A stretch of 64,000 nucleotides of DNA from Lichenicola sp964247725. GTDB lineage: Bacteria; Pseudomonadota; Alphaproteobacteria; Acetobacterales; Acetobacteraceae. The stretch's first letter is position 1; each line of letters begins with the position of its first letter. Location: positions 37,225 through 101,224 of the forward strand of contig CAXTVM010000008.1 in NCBI GenBank assembly GCA_964247725.1. The letters are read 5' to 3'. Of the stretch, positions 28,052 through 35,862 are shown piece after piece. The notes beneath the pieces are model-generated. The model was given only the letters and a program-made list of their open reading frames with translations. It was not told the DNA's origin and ran no database searches. A program made the translations under genes and the position numbers.

Positions 28052-28627
28052 ATGTTGCAGAACGTTCCAGCCGGGGTTGGGCGCGCCCTGAGTGGCATCA
28101 GGGGGAATGCGGACAGCCTGATGTCGGCCGATGCAGCCTTCTCGGCGGTGCCCGACGTGATCCAGCTGACCTCTCCCGCCTTCGCGCAAGGCGGCCCGAT
28201 CCCGGTCGTCTACACCGAGGACGGCGCCAAGCTATCGCCCCCGCTGAGCTGGATCGGGGTGCCGCCGGAGGCGGAAGGGCTGGTGCTGCTGATCGAGGAC
28301 CAGGACAGCCCGACGCCGCGGCCGCTGGTCCATGCTATCCTGGCTGGGCTGTCGCCGCATGACGGCGAGCTGGCGGAAGGCGCGCTGCCGAGCCCGGATC
28401 ACGAGGGCGAGGATCACGGGCTCGGCCGCAACTCCTTCCTGCGGCGCGCCTACCTGCCGCCCGACCCGCCGCGCGGGCACGGGCCGCACCGCTATGCGTT
28501 CCAGATCTTCGCGCTCGACCAGATACCCGAGTTCAGCCACGTGCCGGGTCGCGGCGCGCTGCTCGAGGCGTTGCGCGGCCACGTGATCGCCCGCGGCATG
28601 CTGGTCGGCACCTACGAACGGAGCTGA
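28052..28627 (+). CDS. YbhB/YbcL-type PEBP-family protein
   Basis: 191 aa from ATG 28052. Phosphatidylethanolamine-binding/Raf kinase inhibitor-like fold: the ligand-pocket segments SWIGVPPEAEGLVLLIEDQD (D-P-D-like) and a family G-x-N-x-F region (GLGRNSFLRRAYLPPDPP), with GPHRYAFQIFALD (P-x-H-R-Y-x-F-x-x-Y/F-A-L-D). Bacterial members are cytoplasmic or periplasmic proteins without an established role. No signal peptide is seen. Start chosen for its ribosome site (GGAGA, nine bases upstream). Divergent from hisC. Confidence 0.9.
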   Translation: MLQNVPAGVGRALSGIRGNADSLMSADAAFSAVPDVIQLTSPAFAQGGPIPVVYTEDGAKLSPPLSWIGVPPEAEGLVLLIEDQDSPTPRPLVHAILAGLSPHDGELAEGALPSPDHEGEDHGLGRNSFLRRAYLPPDPPRGHGPHRYAFQIFALDQIPEFSHVPGRGALLEALRGHVIARGMLVGTYERS

Positions 28628-28654
28628 GCCGTCGCGGCCCGACGGAGGTCGGGC

Positions 28655-29158
28655 CTACGACTCCTCATCGTCGGGGATGTCGGCGGCGGGCTCGTCCGGG
28701 ACCGGCTTCGGCTTGCGGCCGCGCCGGGCGGCGGTCTTCGGTGGCGCCTCGTCGGCAGCTGCCTCGGCGGGCGGCGCGTCTGCCGCGGCCGGCGCCGGTT
28801 GCGCCCCGGAATGGCGCGAGAGCTGCTCCTGCAGCTGGTCGATTCGGTTGGCGGCCTCGCGGGACGCCTCGACCGCCTCCCGATTCTTCGCGCGCAACAC
28901 GACGTTGGCGCGCTCCAGCTTCTCGATTCGATCCCGCAACTCCTGCTTGCTCTGCGTCGGCGCCCGCGGCGCCGCGGGCGCCCGGGGAGTGCGCGACGCG
29001 GCGGCCTTCGGCTTCGGCGCGGTGGCGGTCCTGCGGGCGGGCGCCTTCTTCGCGGGCGCGGTGGCGCCGGCCGCCCGGCCCCGGGTGGCGGCCGGCTTCG
29101 CGCCGCGGGTGACGCCGGTCTGCCTGCGTCCGGACGTCGGAGTGGTCTTGCGCGCCAT
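28655..29158 (-). CDS. Histone-H1-like basic protein with coiled coil and AT-hook-like tail
   Basis: 167 aa in three parts. Residues ~1-70 are a Lys/Ala/Pro-rich disordered tail like eukaryotic H1 C-termini and bacterial Hc1 (ATAPAKKAPARRTATAPKPK). Residues ~70-115 form a leucine-bearing coiled coil (LRDRIEKLERANVVLRAKN, then NRIDQLQEQLSRH). The rest is Ala-rich, contains an AT-hook-like RRGRKPKP and ends acidic (DIPDDEES). Likely a dimeric, nucleoid-associated DNA-binding protein; the exact family is unknown. ATG 29158 is the natural start. It could be a PhaM/phasin-like protein instead, since those share Ala/Lys repeats, but the coiled coil and AT-hook argue for DNA binding. Confidence 0.62.
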   Translation of the reverse strand: MARKTTPTSGRRQTGVTRGAKPAATRGRAAGATAPAKKAPARRTATAPKPKAAASRTPRAPAAPRAPTQSKQELRDRIEKLERANVVLRAKNREAVEASREAANRIDQLQEQLSRHSGAQPAPAAADAPPAEAAADEAPPKTAARRGRKPKPVPDEPAADIPDDEES

Positions 29159-29259
29159 CTGCTCGCTTTCGTTGTTCTGTATCGGATCTCGATCGACCCA
29201 ATTCTGTTCGACGCCACGCAAGGCCACGGGTTCCCGCGATCGGCGCCGACGCGCGCGGA

Positions 29260-30708
29260 TCAGACGCCCGGCGGATCGAGGCTGACCAGCTCGGGCGTAT
29301 CGTAACGCCGCAGGCTGTCCAGATGGAGTCCTGCGTCGTCGAGAAACAGGTCGCGCGACAGCCCGGACACCAGCCGTTCGACGCCGTAGCGCATGCCGCT
29401 GATCGAGGCGCCGGACAGCCCCATGCTCGGCGTCGCCCCGAAGGTGAAGTTGTGGACGTGGCGGAGTGCCGGCGCTCGGCCCGGCACGCGCTCCTGGAAC
29501 TGGAAGGCGTCGCCCAGATAGGGATGGCTGCCAAGCAGGGAGTGCGCCTCGTCCGCGGGCGGCGTGAAACGATCGCGCCAAAGCGCGATATCGGCGGCGA
29601 AATGATCGAGCTCGGGACGTAAGGCCAGGTCGATCAGATACCCGGTGCCGACGATGAGCCGGTCGAAGCGAAGCTCGGCCGCAGGCGTGCCGACGACGAT
29701 CTCGTCGCCCTCCATGCGTGCGCTGTCCCACGGGCAGCCGGTGCGCAGCGCGAACGTCTCGTGCCGGCGGCAGCGCCAGAACGTGTCCTGCGGCGGCGGC
29801 TGGTTCAGGTCGAAGATGTGCCGCATGAAGCGCCAGCGCACGAGGTCGGGCAGCTCGGCGAAGTGGCCGAGGAAGCCGGCGTTCTCCATCCAGCGATACG
29901 GGTTGACTCGCGGCAGCTCGCGCCGGCGCAGGCAGAGCGTGACCGACGCGGCACCGGCCTCCAGCGCGGTGGCGGCGTTGTCGAAGGCGGACGCGCCGGC
30001 CCCCAGCACGCCGATGCGGCGGCCGCGCAAGGCCACGAAGTCGATCGCGGCGGCGGTGTGCGCGTAACGGTCCGGCGGCAGCGCGTCGCGGATGAAGTCC
30101 GGCACGTGCCAGGCGCCGCCGCCGTCGATGCCGGTGGCCAGCACCACCTTGCGGGCGAGCCGGCTGCGGCGCCCGTCCGGACCGTCCAGGGTCAGGCGCA
30201 GCAGGTCGGCGCCGTCATGGCGCTCGGGCACGATGGCGCCGACCGCGGTGTCGTTCTGGACCGGCAGGTCCAGCACGCGGCGATACCAGTTGAGATAGGC
30301 CTGCCAGTCGTGGCGGGAGATCTTACCCAGCGCCGCCCAGGCGTCGGCGCCGCGCGCGGCCTCGAACCAGGCGCGCGGCGTCAGGCTGGGGAGGCCGAGA
30401 TCGGGACCGGTGACGTGCTTGGGCGTGCGCAGGGTGAGCATGCGCGCGACCGTGACCCACGGCCCCTCGCGGCCGGCCTCGTTGCGGTCGAACACGGCGA
30501 TATTGCCGACCTTGCGGCGCAGCAGGCCGAATGCGGTGGCCAGCCCGCCCTGGCCGCCGCCGACGATGGCGACGTCCAGCACCGGCTCGCCGGCCGCGGC
30601 GCGCGGCGGCACCCAGGCATGCGCCGGGTAGTCGATCAGGGCGAGGTCGCGCCGCACCCGCTCCTCGAGGGCGGCGAGGTCGCCCGGGACGGCGAGGGCG
30701 GCGTGCAT
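29260..30708 (-). CDS. FAD/NAD(P)-binding monooxygenase-like flavoprotein of the purine cluster
   Basis: 482 aa from ATG 30708. Two Rossmann folds are visible: an FAD site DVAIVGGGQGGLATAFGLL (near residue 45) and an NADPH site RIGVLGAGASAFDNAATAL (near residue 225), with a late GTGYLIDLAL motif, the architecture of class B flavin monooxygenases and N-hydroxylases. It is followed 38 bases earlier on the same strand by hiuH, which handles the product of urate oxidation, so the protein may be a urate-oxidising flavoenzyme. It is not HpxO-like (that is a class A hydroxylase). No uricase is seen in the window. This function is inference from position; substrate specificity is untested. Confidence 0.72.
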   Translation of the reverse strand: MHAALAVPGDLAALEERVRRDLALIDYPAHAWVPPRAAAGEPVLDVAIVGGGQGGLATAFGLLRRKVGNIAVFDRNEAGREGPWVTVARMLTLRTPKHVTGPDLGLPSLTPRAWFEAARGADAWAALGKISRHDWQAYLNWYRRVLDLPVQNDTAVGAIVPERHDGADLLRLTLDGPDGRRSRLARKVVLATGIDGGGAWHVPDFIRDALPPDRYAHTAAAIDFVALRGRRIGVLGAGASAFDNAATALEAGAASVTLCLRRRELPRVNPYRWMENAGFLGHFAELPDLVRWRFMRHIFDLNQPPPQDTFWRCRRHETFALRTGCPWDSARMEGDEIVVGTPAAELRFDRLIVGTGYLIDLALRPELDHFAADIALWRDRFTPPADEAHSLLGSHPYLGDAFQFQERVPGRAPALRHVHNFTFGATPSMGLSGASISGMRYGVERLVSGLSRDLFLDDAGLHLDSLRRYDTPELVSLDPPGV

Positions 30709-30746
30709 CGACTGGTCGGGCAAGGCGTGTCCTCCAGGCGGGCCGC

Positions 30747-31130
30747 TCAACTGCCGCGATAGGTGGCGTAGCCAAACGGCGACAGGATCAGCGGCACGTG
30801 GTGGTGCGCGTCCGGATCGGTGACGCGGAAGCGGATCGGGATCTCGTCGTAGAAACCGGGGCCGCTGCCGCGCCAGGCGGCGACCTCGAACAGCAGCTCG
30901 TAGAGGCCAGCCTGCAGCGCGGCACCCTGAAGCAGCGGCGCGTCGCAGCGGCCGTCTGCGTTGGTGCGGTGGCGGCCGAGCTCGATGCGGCGTCCTTCCT
31001 CGAGGCGGATCAATACGAGGCCGAGACCGGCGCCGGGGCGGCCGGTGGCGGTGTCGAGGACGTGGGTGGTGAGAAGGCCAGGGCGCTGCCCTGGACCCGT
31101 TGGGGCCGCGGGCCCCAAACCCCGATTCAT
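30747..31130 (-). CDS. hiuH: 5-hydroxyisourate hydrolase with repeat-derived N-terminus
   Basis: 127 aa, transthyretin-like enzyme that hydrolyses 5-hydroxyisourate (from urate oxidation) to OHCU. Family marks: LTTHVLDTATGRPG at the N-terminal strand with the catalytic H, RIELGRHRTNADGRCD with the catalytic R region, and the diagnostic C-terminal YRGS. Normal members begin about two residues before L-T-T-H; here the only in-frame ATG (31130) lies 20 codons earlier, inside palindromic repeat copy D, so residues 1-19 (MNRGLGPAAPTGPGQRPGL) are translated repeat. No good ribosome site precedes that ATG, but no other standard start exists. Upstream of the flavoprotein gene on the same strand. Confidence 0.88.
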   Translation of the reverse strand: MNRGLGPAAPTGPGQRPGLLTTHVLDTATGRPGAGLGLVLIRLEEGRRIELGRHRTNADGRCDAPLLQGAALQAGLYELLFEVAAWRGSGPGFYDEIPIRFRVTDPDAHHHVPLILSPFGYATYRGS

Positions 31131-31240
31131 AAGAGGAGAGACCGTTCATGATTGTAAACAGCAAACCGAATCGGGGTCTGGGGCCCGCGGCCCCGGTGGG
31201 GTCCAGCGGCAGAGTCCCTGGCCTTCTTCCTTATCCTCAT
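31071..31240. repeat. Palindromic intergenic repeat, copy D (two opposing halves)
   Basis: Left half 31071-31137 runs GAAGGCCAGGGCGCTGCCCTGGA, then GGGGCCGCGGGCCCC and CCCCGATTCATAAG. Right half 31163-31240 is the inverse, from CCGAATCGGGG through GGGGCCCGCGGCCCC to CCCTGGCCTTCTTCC. About 25 AT-rich bases separate the halves. It fills most of the divergent spacer between hiuH and allC, and its left half is translated as the start of HiuH. Confidence 0.88.
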
Positions 31241-31313
31241 GCCTAGCAGCGGCCTTCCAATTGGAGCGGTTCCAAACGATAGCACAGCCAGTACGCGAGG
31301 AGACGAAGCGTTA

Positions 31314-32558
31314 ATGAACCCGGCGACACGGCTGATGGCGCGGCTCGACGAGCTGGCCGGCTGCACCGACGGGCCCGGCCTCACGCGGCTCTACCTCTCG
31401 CCGGCACACGAGGCGGCCGCGCGGATGGTGTCGGACTGGATGCGCGACGCCGGGCTTGCGGTGCGGCGGGACGCGGCGGCGACGCTGATCGGCGACCTGG
31501 CGGGCCCGCGCGCGGACGCGCCTCGGCTACTGATCGGCTCGCACATCGACACCGTGCGCGATGCCGGCCGCTATGACGGCGCGTTCGGCGTGCTGGCCGG
31601 GCTGGCGGCGCTGGAGCTGCTGCGGGACCGGGGGACGGCCCTGCCGGTCGCGGTCTCGCTGGTGGCGTTCGGCGACGAGGAGGGGGTGCGGTTCCCGGTG
31701 ACGCTGACCGGGTCGCGGGCGCTGGCCGGCACGCTCGACGCGGCACGTCAGCGCGCAGCGCTGGACGCGGACGGGGTGTCGCTGGGTGCGGCGCTGGCGG
31801 CGTTCGGCGGCGATCCGGACGGGCTGGCCGGCGCCCGGATGGCGCCGGCGCCGCTGGGCTTCATCGAGCCGCACATCGAGCAGGGTCCGGTGCTGCAGTC
31901 GGCCGGGCTCGCGGTGGGGATGGTGAGCGTCATCAACGGCGCCACCCGAGCCCGGATCACGGTCGCGGGCGAGGCCGGCCATGCCGGCACGGTGCCGATG
32001 GCCGGCCGGCGCGACGCGCTGGCGGCGGCAGCCGAGATGATCGGAGCGATCCGGCGCATCGGCGGCGGGACCCCGGGCGTGACCGCGACCGTCGGGCAGA
32101 TCGCCGTGGAGCCGGGTGCGGTCAACGTGATCCCGGGCCGGGCGGTGTTCTCGCTCGACCTGCGGGCGCCGTCGGACCCGGTGCGGGAGGGGGCCTGGCA
32201 AGGGGTGGAGGCGGCGCTGGCCGCGGTGGCAGCGTCGCACGGGATCGGGCTGGAGGTCGTGCGCACGCACGACGCGGCGGCGACCGCCTGCGACCCGGCG
32301 CTGCAGGCGGCGCTGGAGCGGGCGGCGGCGTCGGTCGGCGCCCCCACGCTGCGGCTGCCGAGCGGGGCCGGGCACGACGCGATGGCGATGGCGGCGTTGT
32401 GTCCGGTGGCGATGCTGTTCGTGCGCTGCCGCGACGGCGTCAGCCACAGCCCGGCGGAACGGATCGAGGCGGCGGACGCGCAGGTCGCGGTCGAGGTGCT
32501 GGCCGCATTGCTGCGGGATGCGGGCGAGATGGATCGGGGGACGGGGCATGGCGGGTAG
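31314..32558 (+). CDS. allC: Allantoate amidohydrolase-type M20 zinc hydrolase
   Basis: 414 aa from ATG 31314, with GAGGAGA about ten bases upstream. Member of the M20 amidohydrolase/carbamoylase group that splits ammonia from allantoate or N-carbamoyl amino acids. Di-metal ligands can be followed: LLIGSHIDTVRDAGRYDGAFG (His, and Asp bridging), SLVAFGDEEGVRF (E-E), EPHIEQGPVLQ (His) and the late LPSGAGHDAMAMA (His). The dimerisation/lid domain lies between ~200 and 320. The neighbouring hiuH and flavoprotein support allantoate as substrate, although ureidoglycolate or carbamoyl amino acids cannot be ruled out from sequence alone. Overlaps the next gene by 11 bases. Confidence 0.85.
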   Translation: MNPATRLMARLDELAGCTDGPGLTRLYLSPAHEAAARMVSDWMRDAGLAVRRDAAATLIGDLAGPRADAPRLLIGSHIDTVRDAGRYDGAFGVLAGLAALELLRDRGTALPVAVSLVAFGDEEGVRFPVTLTGSRALAGTLDAARQRAALDADGVSLGAALAAFGGDPDGLAGARMAPAPLGFIEPHIEQGPVLQSAGLAVGMVSVINGATRARITVAGEAGHAGTVPMAGRRDALAAAAEMIGAIRRIGGGTPGVTATVGQIAVEPGAVNVIPGRAVFSLDLRAPSDPVREGAWQGVEAALAAVAASHGIGLEVVRTHDAAATACDPALQAALERAAASVGAPTLRLPSGAGHDAMAMAALCPVAMLFVRCRDGVSHSPAERIEAADAQVAVEVLAALLRDAGEMDRGTGHGG

Positions 32559-33462
32559 CAACGGGTTCGGCGCGCGGTCGACCGCGGACGAGGTGCTGGA
32601 CGGACTCGACCTCTCGGCGCGCACCTACCTGGTGACCGGCTGCGCATCTGGGATCGGCCACGAGACCATGCGGGCGCTGGCGGCGCGCGGCGCCCACGTG
32701 GTCGGCACCGCCCGGTCGCGGGCGCGGGCCGAGGGCGCCTGCGCGCGGGTGCGCGGCCGCACCACGCCGCTGGCCTGCGACCAGGACGATCTGGCGGCGG
32801 TGGCCGACGCCGCCGAGCGGCTGCGCGGCATGGGCGTCACCTTCGACGCCATCGTCGCCAACGCCGGCATCATGGCGCCGCCGGCGCCGAACCTGCGTTA
32901 CGGGGTCGAGAGCCAGTTCCGGGTGAACCACCTGGCGCACACGCTGCTGGTGACCCGCCTCGCCGACCGCCTGCGCGACGGCAGTGGCCGGCTGGTGATG
33001 GTCAGCAGCAGCGCCGCGCAGTCGCCCGGTGCCCGGGCCGGCATCCCGTTCGACGACCTCGACGCCCGCCGCGGCTACCGCGCCCTCGCCCGCTACGGCC
33101 AGTCCAAGCTCGCCAACCTGGCGTTTGCCAAGCTGATGGCGCCGCGGCTGCGCGCGCGCGGCGTCACCGCGAACGCGATCCATCCCGGCGTCATTGCCTC
33201 CACCGACCTGTTCCGCGCGCTGCCGGGGCCGGCGAGGCTGCTGCTGCAGCTCGGGCGGCCGCTCATGAAGTCGATCGCGCAGGGAGCCGCGACGCAGTGC
33301 TACGCCGCGGCGCACCCCGACCTCGACGGTGCCACCGGCGGGTTCTACGCCGACTGCCGCCCGGCCCGGCCCAACCCGCTCGCCGACGATGCGGCGTTCC
33401 AGGCGCGGCTTTGGGCGGTCTCGGAGGATCTGCTGGCCCGGCACGCGCCGGCACCAGAGTGA
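32548..33462 (+). CDS. Short-chain dehydrogenase, retinol dehydrogenase/WWOX-like
   Basis: 304 aa from ATG 32548, inside the end of the allantoate amidohydrolase gene (11-base overlap), so the two are co-translated. Classical SDR features: TYLVTGCASGIGHETMRAL (T-G-x3-G-x-G), IVANAGIMAPP (N-A-G), RLVMVSSSAAQSPG (catalytic Ser) and YGQSKLANLAF (Y-x-x-x-K). The long form with a C-terminal extension and M-K-S-I-A-Q-G-A-A-T resembles retinol dehydrogenase/WW-domain oxidoreductases. Substrate unknown; a role in purine catabolism is suggested only by the overlap. Confidence 0.88.
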   Translation: MAGSNGFGARSTADEVLDGLDLSARTYLVTGCASGIGHETMRALAARGAHVVGTARSRARAEGACARVRGRTTPLACDQDDLAAVADAAERLRGMGVTFDAIVANAGIMAPPAPNLRYGVESQFRVNHLAHTLLVTRLADRLRDGSGRLVMVSSSAAQSPGARAGIPFDDLDARRGYRALARYGQSKLANLAFAKLMAPRLRARGVTANAIHPGVIASTDLFRALPGPARLLLQLGRPLMKSIAQGAATQCYAAAHPDLDGATGGFYADCRPARPNPLADDAAFQARLWAVSEDLLARHAPAPE

Positions 33463-33486
33463 GGCAAGGTGCGCAGGTATCGCATG

Positions 33487-33622
33487 AGGAAGAAGGCCAG
33501 GGGCTTTGCCCCTGGACCCCACTGGGCCGCGGGCCCCAGGCCCCGATTCATCGAGAACGGTTCTTACGAACCGGGGTTGGTGCCCGCGGCCCCAACGGGT
33601 CTAGGGCAGAGCCCTGGACTTG
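33487..33622. repeat. Palindromic intergenic repeat, copy E (two opposing halves)
   Basis: Left half AGGAAGAAGGCCAGGGGC, with the perfect hairpin CCAGGGGCTTTGCCCCTGG, then GGGCCGCGGGCCC and CCCCGATTCAT. After a short AT-richer middle comes the inverse half with ACCGGGG, GCCCGCGGC and CCAGGGCAGAGCCCTGG-like ending (one base altered). Preceding bases GTATCGCATG match the outer end seen in copy A. Lies between convergent SDR genes. Confidence 0.87.
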
Positions 33623-33632
33623 GACCGCACGT

Positions 33633-34427
33633 TCAAGCGACGAAGCGGACGACACCGCCGTCCACCCGCAGGGCGGCCCCGATGGTCGCCGAAGCCTGCT
33701 CCGAACACGCGTAGACGATCATGTTCGCGACCTCGTCAGTGGTCGCGAAGCGCTGGATGAGGCTCGTCGGACGTGCCGACTTCAGGAACGCCCGCTCGGC
33801 CTCCTCCTGGCTGATGCCTTCGTCCCTGGCCTGCGCCGCCATCCAGTTGCCCAGGACTTCGGACCTGGTCGGGCCCGGGAGCACGGCGTTGATCGTGACG
33901 CCGGTGCCCGCATTGGCTTCCGCCAGGCCGCGGGAGAGAACGAGCTGCGCCATCTTGGTCACGCCGTAGTCGATCATCTCCTTGGGGATGTTGACCGCGG
34001 ACTCGCTGCTGACGAACACGACCCGGCCCCAGCCGCGCGCGACCATCCTCGGCAGGTAATGCCGCGTCATCCGCACCCCGCTCATGAAGTTGATCTGGAA
34101 GATGCCTTGCCAGTCGCTGTCGTCGGTGTCGGCGAACGTCCGCAGGACCGCCGTCCCGAGGTTGTTGACGAGGATGTCGGCGTCCGGCGCCTCCGCCCGG
34201 AAAACCTTGGCGCCTTCCGCCGTTGAGAGGTCGGCGGCGACGCCCGAGATGTCGGACCCGGGAAAATCCTCCCGCATCCGCCGTACCGCCGCGTCGACCC
34301 GCTCGCTGCCGCGGCCGCTGACCACGACCGATGCGCCGGCCCGCGCCAGGCCTTCGGCCGTGGCCCGGCCAATGCCTGCGGTGGAGCCGGTGACGACGGC
34401 CTTGCGGCCTTTGAGGTCGATGATCAT
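33633..34427 (-). CDS. SDR-family oxidoreductase
   Basis: 264 aa, full length classical short-chain dehydrogenase. KAVVTGSTAGIGRATAEGLA (cofactor T-G-x3-G-I-G), DILVNNLGTAVLRTF (N-N-x-G), VVFVSSESAVNIP (catalytic Ser), the YGVTKMAQL Y-x-x-x-K pair and the LPGPTRSEVL loop are all visible. The R in S-G-R-G-S suggests NADPH use. The family likes 3-oxo or hydroxy groups on lipids or sugars; the specific substrate is unknown. On the same strand as the SRPBCC gene at 34.5 kb, about 105 bases downstream of it, so they may form a small operon. Confidence 0.92.
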   Translation of the reverse strand: MIIDLKGRKAVVTGSTAGIGRATAEGLARAGASVVVSGRGSERVDAAVRRMREDFPGSDISGVAADLSTAEGAKVFRAEAPDADILVNNLGTAVLRTFADTDDSDWQGIFQINFMSGVRMTRHYLPRMVARGWGRVVFVSSESAVNIPKEMIDYGVTKMAQLVLSRGLAEANAGTGVTINAVLPGPTRSEVLGNWMAAQARDEGISQEEAERAFLKSARPTSLIQRFATTDEVANMIVYACSEQASATIGAALRVDGGVVRFVA

Positions 34428-34532
34428 GCCGCGTTGCCTCTTGATGGGTGTCGAAGTCGATCACCCGAAGCGACCGGCTCCCTGAACGAGGCCAGGGTTG
34501 CGTGAAAGCAGCACGTCCGCCCGATCACGGTC

Positions 34533-35033
34533 TCAGCTGGTGGCCTCGGCGGCCTTCTTCTCGGCCGCACGTGCGAGCGCTTCGATCCAGTCTTGATGAT
34601 AGCTGTAGAGGCCGCCGGGATGCTCGTGCCCAAGCTGGTCGAGGAACCAGGGGCCCTGCTGCGTCTCCTCGCTCAGCACGTGGCAGCCATCGTCCGTGGG
34701 CGTGATGACCCAGCTGTGAAAGGCGCTCGAACCGGTCTCGTCGCCGTCGACTGCCATCGACCATGCAAGCCTGCGGCCGGGCACGCATTCCGTGACGACG
34801 AGGTTCATCGGATACCCGATGGTGACCCGGCTGTACTCGGTTCCGAGCGCTAATTTGGACTCGCCGCTCAGGATCCTGACCTGATCTTCGGGCGGAAAGA
34901 GCTCGACCAGTTTTGGGCGTCGACCAGCAGCTTCCACACCACCTCCGCCGACGCCTTCGTCGATCTCGTTCAGCGCGAAGATTGCCGAAATACGCGGATT
35001 GTACTCGGGGGGATAGATCACGTGGTCGAGCAT
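34533..35033 (-). CDS. SRPBCC/START-like protein with a compensated frameshift
   Basis: 166 aa helix-grip (START/Bet v 1) protein, a fold binding hydrophobic ligands in one large pocket. From about residue 50 the match is clear (FPPEDQVRILSGESKLALGT, VTIGYPMNLVVTECVPGRRL, HSWVITPTDDGCHVLSEE). Residues ~28-48 (GGGGVEAAGRRPKLVELF) do not fit, but the same DNA read one frame over gives ASAEVVWKLLVDAQNWSS, exactly the helix-1 region of the family and of the paralogue at 35.9 kb. So one indel near 34966 and a second near 34912 restore the frame. The open frame survives, but the segment is scrambled; the protein may misfold. Confidence 0.72.
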   Translation of the reverse strand: MLDHVIYPPEYNPRISAIFALNEIDEGVGGGGVEAAGRRPKLVELFPPEDQVRILSGESKLALGTEYSRVTIGYPMNLVVTECVPGRRLAWSMAVDGDETGSSAFHSWVITPTDDGCHVLSEETQQGPWFLDQLGHEHPGGLYSYHQDWIEALARAAEKKAAEATS

Positions 35034-35862
35034 GTGCCGTCTCCTGCAGTAACGGTGTCCGGTTGTTCAAGGGCCGGCCGAGGACGATACGGCTCCCGCA
35101 TCTCTCCGACCCGGCCCCGCTTCCCTCGGCACCCGGAAAACGGCGGCCTCGGGAGGCAACGGCGCGGCGGCGACATCCGTCGGCTGGACATCCATGCTTG
35201 GCGCTCGGACTCCCGCCTGTTGCGACCGCGGCCGGATCTCGGGTCCGGTAGTCGCAATCCTAGTCGGATCGAGAGTTGGGCAGGAGTGTCGGAAACTAAG
35301 CAGGTCGCCGGGGACAGACCGTCATCGCCGATCGCCGAACCTGATCGAGACGGGTAGTTTCCGAGTCTATCGTGTTCGATCGAGACGTCGCATCGTGCAT
35401 TGACCGGAACCGAAATCTGTCCGGAGTGGTGGAATACTTTAGGTTCGACGTCAGATACGGCGACCCGGCGGAGGCAACCCGCCGAGGTTTTCGGTGTCGT
35501 ACGAAGCTGTACGATTGCCGGCAAGGGTACCGGGCGCCACGTTCCGGATGCACGGAACGCCTCGGCTTCTCGTCCGAGGCGATCGTGTAGGACGAAGCGG
35601 GTACGCCATCCACGAAACCCGTCTCCCAAAGATCGGCCATAGGTGGCGAGCTGCCCGCTAGATCGCGACCGTGGGACGACTGGCGGTGATGCGTCGATGC
35701 ACGCCGTTTGTCTGGGCGAGCCGGGCTGCAGCGAGAGGGTCGAGATGCCGCCGCCCGCGGGCCTGGCGCATAGGTCGGCGACCGGCATGGGCCGGTACAG
35801 CCGGCGCAGGAAGGTCAGCCGCACCGTCCGGTCCGAGCCGAACCCCATCCCTGGAGATCGAC
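35034..35862. other. 830-bp divergent spacer with a probable AraC-family fragment
   Basis: Between two SRPBCC paralogues. A 285-codon open frame covers it on the minus strand but is low-complexity and not credible as a whole. One short part, about 35783-35845 minus, reads GFGSDRTVRLTFLRR, close to the C-terminal helix-turn-helix of AraC/GlxA regulators (G-F-G-S-x-x-x-x-R-R-x-F-x-R-R). A 9-bp inverted repeat CGGAAACTA (35290-35298) / TAGTTTCCG (35355-35363) and an 8-bp hairpin CGCCTCGG/CCGAGGCG (35558-35581) are also present. The region is less GC-rich than most of the window. Confidence 0.4.
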
